From Paramacrobiotus metropolitanus (lineage: Eukaryota > Tardigrada > Eutardigrada > Parachela > Macrobiotidae), in contig NW_026570302.1 of the NCBI RefSeq assembly GCF_019649055.1, positions 62,001-126,000 on the forward strand: a stretch of DNA of 64,000 nucleotides. The letters run 5' to 3'. A program made the translations under genes and the position numbers. The notes beneath the pieces were generated by a model, which saw nothing but the letters and a program-made list of their open reading frames with translations, did no database searches and was not told where the DNA came from. Below, piece by piece: positions 24,591-34,826 of the stretch; the first letter of the stretch is position 1; every line of letters starts with the position of its first letter.

Positions 24591-24785
24591 TTACTGTCGT
24601 GCGTAGTAACACGGTTTATACCTAATATTTTTGACGTCGTCTAAAAAGCACCAGAGAGTGGTGTTGGGAGTGTGGGTATCGATCAAGAAGTCCCGAGCTG
24701 CAGCTTGCTCCGCCTGATGAATGGAATGGCTCATACCGACTCCGATTATACCGTTCAGGGATGTATATTTTTTTGCGATGATCAA
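24591..24785 (-). pseudogene. dsRNA-binding-motif-like fragment
   Basis: The frame includes GIIGVGMSHSIHQAEQ followed by AAARDFL. This matches the C-terminal helix signature of a double-stranded RNA-binding motif (G-x-G-x-S..x-AEQ-x-AA), as in RNase III or dsRBM proteins. The upstream half of the domain is not recoverable in one frame, because stops and frame changes occur between 24785 and 25050. I read it as a decayed gene fragment. A small real exon is the alternative. Confidence 0.35.
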
Positions 24786-25348
24786 CTACGCATCAAATTA
24801 CAGCAAGAGACTGTTGTGCTGCCATTTATGTTGCACCATATAGCGGCAAACATATTGTCAGTATGGTTGGCACTTGGCAGGATAGTCCAGCATGCATTCA
24901 GGCCACAAAGAACGGGGGAAGTGTTACGCCAAAACCGTTGTTGCAGATTTCGCGCCATTTCTGGCTTCACCCTGATTGCAAGAAAATGTTGCAGATCGGC
25001 TTATCCTGGGTTCATTTCTTTGCTGCTTCTTCTTATTCATAAAATTGTTTGAGTTTGGGCAGTTCAAAATATGTCAATACCAGTGTATCACCAAGGTGTG
25101 TAATACCTCTTATAATAAGATATATTTGGCTTCCTTGTTGAGGTCATAATATTATGTTTTTCTTTTATTTATTCAAACGTCATAACGCCAACAACAGTTA
25201 CAAATAAGCTATAGTTTACAGGGAATTTAAAGAAGCAGGCAAGTCGTGCTAAGCATACGCACTGAGAGCGGATGGCGACAGTGTTTTCGCCGCCTGGAAT
25301 AATGTGGCTTTTTACCTGCAGTTCATAATGTGTAGATGTTCAGCACAG

Positions 25349-25795
25349 TTATACAATTATAAGAGTCGGCTCCCAGCGCAACCGCTGTGCATAGCTCTGG
25401 ATTCTCTTCTTTAAACCGGACATGTTAGTGATCTGGTCGGGGCTGGCCCGCCTGGCACACAGATCGCTGTCGCTTTTCCAGGCCACTAAGGTGTTCCAGT
25501 CGCCAACAGACGGCACAAAGTGCATCCAAATTTGGCGCCACTCATTGCGTCTGACGGCATTTTCAAGCAGACAGCGCGGTAAAAAGACTTTTGCCATTAC
25601 AAATATATACAAATATAACTGATTGTACTTTACGGTAGGCGGGTCCAAAAGATTATAAAATGATATGGAAAGTTCCGTCTTTTCCGGTTTTGAATAGTTT
25701 TTCCCTTTGTGGTGTTCGTTTTTTAATAGAGGGTGCCGCAATCTCGGATTCAGATGATTCTGAATTATGATTTGGTCCTGGTTCTTGTTACTCAT
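25349..25795 (-). CDS. Uncharacterised open frame, 148 codons
   Basis: I do not recognise this product. The C-terminal half, from a second Met near 25597 (MAKVFLPRCLLENAVRRNEW...), has a protein-like composition with Trp-rich and basic segments. The N-terminal part looks like random AT-rich sequence. No splice sites, domain motif or paralogue in the window support it. It could be a terminal exon or chance. Confidence 0.25.
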   Translation of the reverse strand: MSNKNQDQIIIQNHLNPRLRHPLLKNEHHKGKNYSKPEKTELSISFYNLLDPPTVKYNQLYLYIFVMAKVFLPRCLLENAVRRNEWRQIWMHFVPSVGDWNTLVAWKSDSDLCARRASPDQITNMSGLKKRIQSYAQRLRWEPTLIIV

Positions 25796-25943
25796 TCCTG
25801 AACTGCATGGACCGGAAGAAATTCATTGTACTGGTCAGCGATAACGTGCTCGCAATCCTTGACGAATAATCTATGTCGTTGTGCTTCAGTGATATTTTTG
25901 TGCTTCGTTTTACGGCGAAACGTATCTGAAGTAAATAATTTTT

Positions 25944-26017
25944 TTCTTTTCGGCATTATGCCGGTAACATAATGACACTAATAGTATTTCTTTTCGGCAT
26001 TATGCCGGTAACATAAT
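25944..26017 (+). repeat. 31-bp direct duplication
   Basis: 'tttcttttcggcattatgcc' plus 'ggtaacataat' occurs twice, about 43 bases apart, identical. Confidence 0.8.
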
Positions 26018-26870
26018 AACAATAATAACAGTTTTTACCCATCTGGGACTAGTGCTTTACAGACGAAAAACATTCGGACTACTAAAATTCTATATGCCTG
26101 ATTATGTTACACAAGAAACGCTTCCGGCTTCGGTCTCCGGGGTTTCTTGGCTCATTACGTGGAATTATGATATATTGTATTTTAAATAATCAATTCAAAA
26201 TTGGTAATAGCAACCAAATGTTTCGCTACAGTGGCAGAAGAAGCGGATGGTCTTATGAACTGACTGAACAAAATTGGCGAGCTTTGTAAGATTACAGAAA
26301 AAGGAGATGCTGGTTTGTGACGTATGGTGCGAAGGTACTGTATGTTGATACTAGAGATATTTTTAATTAATAATATTATTACTTTCGCTTCGGTTTTTGG
26401 TTGTTTTTTGGGCGTTGATATGATCGGTCGTATAGTATTTCGCTTGGTTTGATTTAATTTTAAGCTTTGGTTGCTGTCGATTGATCCTGAAGGTAAAAGA
26501 CTGCGTGATATTGCGCAAGAAGTGGACGGTGTGTGTCTAACTGAAAGGGCATCTTGTCGATGTACTGCTTCTTCCTAAGTTCATCCGCAAGTTAGATCGA
26601 CGATTTGAAGCCTGAAAAGTTGACGTATGTAGGCCTTAAAATAATTAATTTTGTAATGGCATAATACGCTTTGCTTTTGCATATTAATGGCGGAAGTGTT
26701 GTAAGTAATGGACGTAATAACGATAAGAATGCTACCATACAGATAATACGATAAGTACGATGTGAAGCGGATCATCGCCCTCCTCGCAAGAACTTTCACC
26801 GTGCTTTGATCGACTGGACGGTGTTGTAGTTTTGGTTAAAATAATTATAGGATGTTTCATGTTTGCTTAG
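26018..26870. other. No gene seen
   Basis: AT-rich intergenic DNA without coding signal or recognised repeat. Confidence 0.45.
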
Positions 26871-26879
26871 AACTTCTCA

Positions 26880-29405
26880 TCAGAATTTATCATATTATCA
26901 TTACTTCTCATACTTATCCTGGCTCGGAAGGTGCTGAATTTCTCTTGACCGGTTATCGCGCTGAGATCCAAACAACGCATTCGCATCGGCTTGATTACAA
27001 TTCTGTCGCCGTCCCACTGCACTGCAACACGCCCGGATTTAAGCTCGTCCAGCAGGTCCATCACATCACCATTCGCGAATGCCCTTTCGTATTCGCATTC
27101 GCGTATGACAAAGTTTGGCCGAAATGAGCAAGCCGAAGAAAACGGTTTAAAGTGATGAAGCATATGTACATAGACTATACGAAATAAACATTTACTGTAC
27201 CCGAAAAAACCAGCATAGAAGAGACAAGGTGCAGAGTGGGTGCTAAGCTTCAAAACTAGGGAAAGGGAGGCAAAATTATGACTTTGATACTCCAGTCAGC
27301 TGCGTTTTCGGCTTTCGCTTGTCATTTGTTATTGCCGGTTGTAATTGGGAGTAAGTTTGCAGCGAAAAATATTACTTACTAAGAAGTGTTTCTGGTTGTC
27401 GGTTGTTGGAGAATGGTGCACGTTGGGATCGATGCAATTATAATAAGCGTCGTAATACTGCACTAAACGTTTGACCTTTTATAACAAATCAATCTGTATT
27501 TGAGCAATTCCAGAAAGGCCAGCATTTCTTTTTTCTAGGTATGGCAGCAGTAAGTGTACGTTCGCGGTCAACGGCAAGGAACGACGGGTATAGTCGTGCA
27601 TTCAGTCGTTTGTGCGATTTTTCTTTCAGATAGAATATGTGAGTTTTTATAGAGAAACACAGGAAATAACTGAGAAGCCCTCGTGCTGAAAAAATAGGTT
27701 CGGTCGTAAAAAATTCGTAACTCATTTGGCTGTACATTCACCAAGAAGCCAATAATCTCACTGATGTCTGTTTTGTCAAACGGGTATCCTACAATTATTT
27801 TCCCCGGCCTCTGCAGCAGTACTCCCCTTGTTCAATCCAGGGTATGGTTTGGAAATATCGGTAATTTTTCTGGGGATTATTTCTTTCATATAAATGATAT
27901 AATACCGAACTGTCGCACGAATTCGGTACCATCTGCATCCAGGGCGTTTTGTTCTTTATTTGCATGGGCAATCAGTATGCTTTCTTCATCAACAGAAACG
28001 TTAGCATAGGCTTCTACAAAAAGCCGTATGAATAAGGAACTTGAGTGTAAACTGTCGAATAGCATTCAAGCGCTGGCACCCGATGAATAACGTTACATCT
28101 GTACGCTTCACCGGACCTCTTAAACTCTTGATCTGAGGTCCGCACTCCGCAGTCGTTTGCAGTCGCGTACCACTCCTTTGAACATCCTTTCAATAGGTAT
28201 TGTTTTACTGAACGGGTTTTGGTAGCTGTGTTAAAATGTCGTTACAACATGTATTATGTACGCCTTCGAATTAATGGAGACTCACAGTGCAGCCTTGTCA
28301 AATGGGAGACGAACCACACCACCAACTGCTTTTCCCGGATGCTACTCTGTATTTTTGGGTATACTGAGGTAACTATGAACGGATATTCGTCGTCGACCTG
28401 CTTTTAAGAATGCAGTGTTTCTTCGGAGAGCGTGTATCTGTATATTAATTCCGTAATTGAACCCGTAGTGTTATGCTTTTATAATGCCGTCCAGATGAGT
28501 TTTCTTCAAGCTGTTTGGTCATGTTATACGTAAACCTCGTATGCCCACAGTTTGGCTACTCTATAATTTCTACGTTTTACACGAGTACTAGCATAACTGC
28601 GGAACATTAGGTCACTATTATTTTGTTGACTTCATTACTGCACATGTGTTGAATTTTTAATCCCGTCGGGAACGCCTCCGTTTTGTGTAGCTTGTGAGCG
28701 TTTGCTAATGCAGCGCTCCTAGCGTACACGGAACGGAGTGATTCGCCTTCTCATTTCCTGCAGATTTATGTTGTTTGTACGCAAAATACAAATATGGTTT
28801 TTCACGAAGATAGTTTTAACAGTTTAATGGTGCTCCGGATGGAGAGAAAATCGCGGGTGCTTATCGGGTGGTCACATTAAGTCAAAAGGTCAACAATTCC
28901 AGCTCCCGGCATCGGTATTATACCACACATTGCAGCTTTGCTAGCTATAAAAATAAAATAATTCTGTGAACTGTTAATACTATTGGGTCAAAATTTAATG
29001 ACGACGTAAATAAAATAAAGCATTACGATACAGCTCACCGACTACGAAAAATATAAAATCAATGAGAATAACGTTACAAACGTGCAGTGTATCTGTATGT
29101 GTTAAGTATATTTGTCACTCCGATGTTTCTGACTTTCAAGTAGCTAGTAGTAACGTTTTCCCATTTAAATAAAGGGGACATGTTAAGACGCAGAATGTTA
29201 TGAAATTCAACTAGCGCGATAACAAGAATTGCAGTATAGTACTGACTGAGTAGTATCGGTACTGGCAATATTCGCATACTTGTTTGGTCGCGTAAATCTG
29301 TACTGCTTAAAAAAATAGAGTTTATGTAAGTAACTGGCTAATAACGAGGCAACGATATGGTATTCCGCTGCGGCTCGGTGGAGGGTGTGGTTTCCAGAAA
29401 TCCCT
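26880..29405. repeat. Segmental duplication block X (pair with 32.6-34.8 kb)
   Basis: Collinear similar segments: 26925-27085 with 32640-32805 ('tttctcttgaccggttatcgcg', 'cattcgcatcggcttgattacaattctgtc'); 28275-28440 with 33695-33870 ('cttcgaattaatggaga', 'ggagagcgtgta'); 28650-28740 with 34005-34100 ('gcttgtgagcgtttgctaatgc'); 29328-29403 with 34713-34788 ('gtaactggctaataa', 'tattccgctgcggctc'). Coding-like pieces read on the minus strand, for example VAVQWDGDRIVIKPM at about 26990, but stops break them. The block looks like a decayed gene plus flanks. Confidence 0.7.
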
Positions 29406-29489
29406 TAAACAGGCAACGACCCAATATAAGTACATAAGAAAAATTTTAGGTATCCCGACGTCTTTATGTTACTGGTAACATAAGTACGT

Positions 29490-30495
29490 GCAGCGTAGTC
29501 CTTGTATCGCATCGAACGCTTTCGTTTGTACAAGAAAGTTTCTATGCTCTTGCTAACCTAGCAACAGCAGACGCGCTAGATGAATAGTACAGTTTAAGCA
29601 CAGTAGCTCTCCATGCTACGGCCACAATCGGCGTACATCGTGCGTCAAGTTCCGATATTACGAGCGAATAGCGAAACTCGTACAGTAATAGCGAGCTCGT
29701 AATAGCGAAACAGTACTTACTTGATCAGTTCGATAGAAGCGCCTTCGTAATTTTATGTGTACGGTACTCATAAGTACTTCATCTTTTTATGCACATAAAA
29801 CGTTAACTCTTACCAAAACCCAAAACGTCTGCAAAATACTAATCTGCTCGCTGTATTCCTGTAAATATTTGGAATGGGACATTATTTATCTACATTTAAA
29901 TCGCCAGAATCGATTCATGGTGCGCCTTCGAATTTCGATACCCACTGAACGCCATTATTGCCGATTAGATGGCTCTGTTCTAGGTCTGTTGCTACAATCA
30001 CATTTCTGGAGGCGCAGGTCGGAATATTGTGGATACGTTGACCTCTGCATTTTACAGCGTACATAATTCCCGCCCGGTAGGCTGTAAGCAGCAAAAATTT
30101 GCATTGTTTTGCTAGTCGCTTATGCGCCAAAGGAACTTTCCGCCAGTAAATTTGTTCCATTGAACGTAGGGCTTGATTGAGTTTCCAAATACCGACCAAC
30201 GTATCGCATAGAATTTGGCTTTGGGTCCCGGAGATGCTTATGCACAAGTGTCGACCTTTATGTTTCTCGACGAAATTTTTGACTAGTTTGACCATGGAAA
30301 TTTGAGCAGTCTTACAAAACGCCAGAATAACAGACAGGAATGAGTTGGCCTGAATGAAACGGCAGTCAATTACTCGTCCAGCAGGGCTTTTCGTTTAACA
30401 CTGCCCATCTTTGTAGCGAATCGCGATCATTACTTTGCAGACTAATATGAATATCAGGAGTGTAAACTTGACACAGGGCATTGCATTTCCATTGA
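29490..30495. repeat. Diverged long repeat, copy 2 (pair with 20.25-21.2 kb)
   Basis: Same order of shared blocks as copy 1. On the minus strand 30295-29915 an open frame of 126 codons begins MVKLVKNFVEKHKGRHLCIS and continues with SGTQSQILCDTLVGIW. It aligns with the broken frame of copy 1 but not to any family I know. Whether it is still translated is doubtful. Confidence 0.6.
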
Positions 30496-31790
30496 AACTT
30501 GCATTTTCGAAAGAAACTCACCTGATCATGTCTTTATGGTGTTACTTGTTTGCTTTAAATTTAAGAAACAAAATTTAAACGGAAGTGCTACGCACCTTCG
30601 ATCCTCGCAAATTTTCACTTAAATACCTCCTATATCTTTTTTCTTTATATTTTCACTTTAAAAACAGTTTTAAATATTAAGATTTTTTAGAGGTGCATTA
30701 TTAGAATTAGAAAAATGAGTGAAAAAGCGCAAAGTTCCAGAAAGGTTGCAAATGAATTTTGCAGTTTATTCATAGTTGAAATTTCCGAAGCAAACCTGAC
30801 AACTAGGGTAGTCATATTAAAACTTGACTGGTTTCGGTCTAGGGCATTTAATAGATCAATAATAGCGGAAAACCAAATAAGGCATTAAGGCTTTCCCCGG
30901 TATCTCAAAACATCAAGCCCGACACGCCGGACAGCTAGGTCATCGCCGCTGGTATGTACAGTAGTTCACATACTTTACTAAGTCTTGTTTTCACACAATC
31001 TTACCGACCAAAACGTGTTTATGCGGCGTTTTAATGGATTCAAAAACGCGTGGTCAGTTTTAGCCATGCTTGGTCTTGAAAAATTTTATATTTTCCATAG
31101 ATTTGCCTCCTTATTTTAGATTTTTCTTAATGACCCCTGGTCAGAAAATAACTTCACTGGGCCTTAAGTATAGAAAATGTATGGAGCACGAAAACTAAGT
31201 ACTGAGTCAAATTAAAACTAAGTACTAAGTACTAAGTCAAATTTCGATAAGAGTAGTCACATCTGTAAACTTCAAGGAAAAACCTAAAAAACTGACCTAA
31301 TCCTCCTGGCTCGGGTGGGGTACGGTGCTCCGTTTTCAGACGATTTCTTGAAACTCATATACCTGTAGAGTTGTAGCTCTCCGCATGCCAATTTTCCGAG
31401 CGATTTTTTCCACAAGTGGGAATGGGGTCGGAGTATGTATAATCGTATGGGTCAAACCCAAGAACGACGGATGGGAAACTGAAAAGTGATATTACCTGAA
31501 GGCTTTAACATTATTACAACCTTAGTCCCTTAAAACTTGGCCTCTGCAGTACACAGCGAGAATACGTCAGGGTTGCCTTGTACTCTACTCTGTATCTATA
31601 TACCGTATATATATAAAACTTATAAAATTGTTTTGACAGCAGCTTGTCGTTGTCGTCCTTGAATTTTTATTTCATGTGAAAACAACCTTTTAGTAAAAGG
31701 CTTTCTTCACTTTCTAAAATTGATATCTTTTTAAATTGGTTGTGGTTTTGAGCAACAAGATGCTTTTAAGATGGCTACAAGGTCGACGAT
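30496..31790. other. Repeat-containing intergenic DNA
   Basis: Holds R3 copy 2 at 30985-31105. Otherwise I see no gene. A short 'actaagtac' cluster lies at 31195-31235. Confidence 0.4.
30985..31105 (+). repeat. Dispersed repeat family R3, copy 2
   Basis: Shares with copies 1 and 3 the order 'cacacaatcttaccg', 'ttaatggat', 'acgcgtggtcagttt', 'tggtcttgaaaaat' and 'ttttccatag'. Confidence 0.65.
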
Positions 31791-32005
31791 TTTTGCGTAG
31801 TGTCACGTTTTACAAGCCGGGTTGGCAAGAAGGCGTTCTTCGGTTTCCTGGGTGCAGAGCATAGTCTCGTTAAGCATGATACACGGTGGCTCACTACAAC
31901 CAGCATCATTAATTTTGTTAAAGGCCATCGAATGCAAACGTGCAATGCCACAGGTAAAACTTACGATCGGTCGAACGCATTATTTGATTACCGAAGTACG
32001 CTCAC

Positions 32006-32230
32006 CGGCTTTTGCCGCTTCCGGTCCGCGTTTTCTTCCGCAAGCTGTTGAAGATCGTACAGAATCTGCCTTTTGTAATTCATCCGTTGCCATGCTTCAT
32101 ATAAATCGTTCAGATGGACCTAGATCTCCGGATCGCAGGGTTCACTCAGCAAATCCTCCAGATTTCGAATTTTAAGAACAGTCTCATTAGAATTTCCTCT
32201 ACGAGGTCCTGGGGAACAACTCTTATCCAT
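32006..32230 (-). pseudogene. Coding-like exon with in-frame stop
   Basis: From the ATG at 32230 one frame reads MDKSCSPGPRRGNSNETVLK, then a helical stretch (NLEDLLSEPCDPEI), a TAG at 32122-32120, then a further protein-like helical stretch (NDLYEAWQRMNYKRQ, QQLAEENADRKRQKP). It ends at a good donor (gtgagc) at 32005, exactly 75 codons from the ATG. Composition and the precise donor argue for a former exon. I do not recognise the protein. The stop makes it a pseudogene unless it is a sequence error. Confidence 0.45.
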
Positions 32231-32599
32231 GCCAGTAAGGAGTGTGACGTGAACGATCATTGCGAAACAAAAACCGAGTTCGACTTTATAGTTTTACTGT
32301 TTTACTGATTTTTCTATTCAAAGAATTAAAATGACGGATTCAAGCTGATATTCTTGTACTTTAATATTAATATTCCGTTCGCAACTTGAGCAGACAAGCA
32401 ACTGAAGGTATTTTTATTTTCAAGTACAAGAATCGTGAATCGTCGTAACCCTTTTTAGGATGTCCATTTGCATGGCGCTTAAAGCGGAATGCACGGCATC
32501 AGTATGATTCGCATTGATTGACAGTAGTGCGTGAAAGTCTTACTGCACAGTTGTCCGTGATTATCTGTACTGGACGTTACTGCGGCGCTGTCCACAATG

Positions 32600-34795
32600 A
32601 CCAATCCCGTAGTGTAGTCCGCGCGGTTGCTGCTAATGCTGACTCGCAAGGTGCAGGTTCGCAATTTCTCTTGACCGGTTATCGCGTTAAGGGCCACCTT
32701 ACATTCGCATCGGCTTGATTACAATTCTGTCACCGTCCCATTGCACTGCTCCACGCCCTGATATTTAACTCATCCAGCAGGTCTATCACCACTCGCGAAT
32801 GCACGTCACCACCGGCATCCGTGAAGTTCATGTGGTTTTTCTTATAGTGATCTACCATTTCGTTTTGGCTGGGATTTCGTATTATGTTGTTTTCCGTTTT
32901 TGGGAAGCATTAATTTTAGTGTAGAGTCTACACTCTACAGATATACAGCTAGATGCAGCATACAGTAGTTACATACAACTGGCCGAACGCGTAATGCTTT
33001 TTTGTAAACGTTCGTGAACCAGGGCATGAATTACATATTACAAAATTATTATTATTTTTGCCATTGTTATATGGTTTCTAAGGTTTATTTGTATGTTGAG
33101 CCTGATGGAGCGGCTTTACAATTAGGATCCGGAGGACCGGTTGTGTGTGGACTGCAGTTTTATTTATACCCTTGCTCTCTGCAATCTGGCGACAGACATT
33201 TTATTGTTTTTATAATGACGAGGACAAGTTAACTATCTAATATCTGATAGAGAAACTCGCTGATATTTTCAGTACGAAAATTTAATGTTATGTTTCGGTC
33301 CGCTTTCATTAAATGTACAGAGTAATGTACAGAGTAGTACAGTGAACTACTTTCTGCCGCAAATAACCGTATATTACAACTATAATTGCCCGTTGCTGCC
33401 GCATTAACGCTATAATTGCTGAAATAAAAACTGAGGAGGTTAGCTGAAGCTAGTGTACGTTTTGGGTGTCGTAAATTGCGTACGCTACAACAGTTGTTCG
33501 ATCCTGTCCCATCAGTCTGCGCCAGTCGTTACGCGTCGGACAGAACGGGGTGCAGATTGTAATTGGCACGCACCCATCGCCCCATGATTGATGAATCTGG
33601 CAAAAAGGGTTACTGACTGCCGGGTTAAGGGGGGCAGAAAGGGTTACCGATCTCATTCTTTACTCACTGCATGTCCGTAATAATATGTCCTTCGAATTAA
33701 TGGAGAGTCACAATGCAGCCTGTCGAATGGGATAAGATACATACCCAGCCGCTTTTTTCCGGATGGTATTTCCGGGTTTGCTGCAATCAATTACTATGAT
33801 TGGATATTCGTTATCGTCCTGTTTTTGATCCGGTAGTGTGTATTTGGAGAGCGTGTACCTATCTGAATATTCGCGACATGGTCAAACTCGCACACGGTAG
33901 CAGTTTGACTGTAAGTTCCATGTTTTACAAGAATAGAACAGCAGTTTCGCTATAAGGTCACGACTTGTCACACTATTTGTCAATTTCATTACTGTGCTGA
34001 ATTTTTCAAGCCATCGGAACGCCTCCGTATTTGTGTAGCTTGTGAGCGTTTGCTAATGCAACGCTTCTAGCGTACACGGTACGGAGTGGTTTCGCTTTAT
34101 TGGATGCTGCAAATTTGTCTTGTTTAGGCAGAAGGTCAGCTCTTCGAGATTCCGATATCGGTATTGCACAATGCACACACATTAATGTTCTTGCTTGTTA
34201 GAAAATAATCCTTATTCTTTCAAGGTCTTCGAGTTATTTACGAAGGAATTTTTGTGCAAAATGGCGTTCGCTCACAATAATAACAAGTATGTGGTACTGT
34301 GGGGCTGGTGAAAGCATCTGCATAATTATCAGAAAGCTATTATCCGCCTTTTTAGGTAGCTACTTTAAAACGATGGCCAGCCTTTCGCGCAACATAAGAG
34401 TACTGAGTAAGGTATAACAATATGTAGCGAATCTTCTACAAAGAACAAAATTAGGATAACGTTCGTACGGGCTAATAATGTATGCAATGCAAATGATGTA
34501 AATATATCTGTACACTCCCCTTGTTCTGGCTCAGTTAAAGTATCGTTATTGCCTTCTTAAATAAAGGAGGCAACATCATTTTGCAAGCAAACCTATCGCG
34601 ACTACAAAATTGTAACACTTGGATGTACGTACTGTCAGTATTCACGTACTCCCTTACTTGTAAATTACAGACATACAGAATAATCATGAATTTCGTAAAA
34701 TTGATGTTTGTGTAACTGGCTAATAATGATGCAACGATATTGTATTCCGCTGCGGCTCTGTGGTGGGTGTGGTTTCCAGAAATCCCTGCAACACG
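32600..34795. repeat. Segmental duplication block Y (pair with 26.9-29.4 kb)
   Basis: Collinear with block X. On the minus strand about 33865-33710 the best preserved coding-like stretch reads YTLSKYTLPDQKQDDNEYPI, then IVIDCSKPGNTIRKK, and ends at a stop. The X copy of the same stretch has a stop in the middle. The right end of the block (34713-34788) lies about 40 bases from the 3' end of the MetX-like gene. Confidence 0.7.
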
Positions 34796-34826
34796 GTAAT
34801 GCTCTGAACAAAAACAATCTCCCTTA

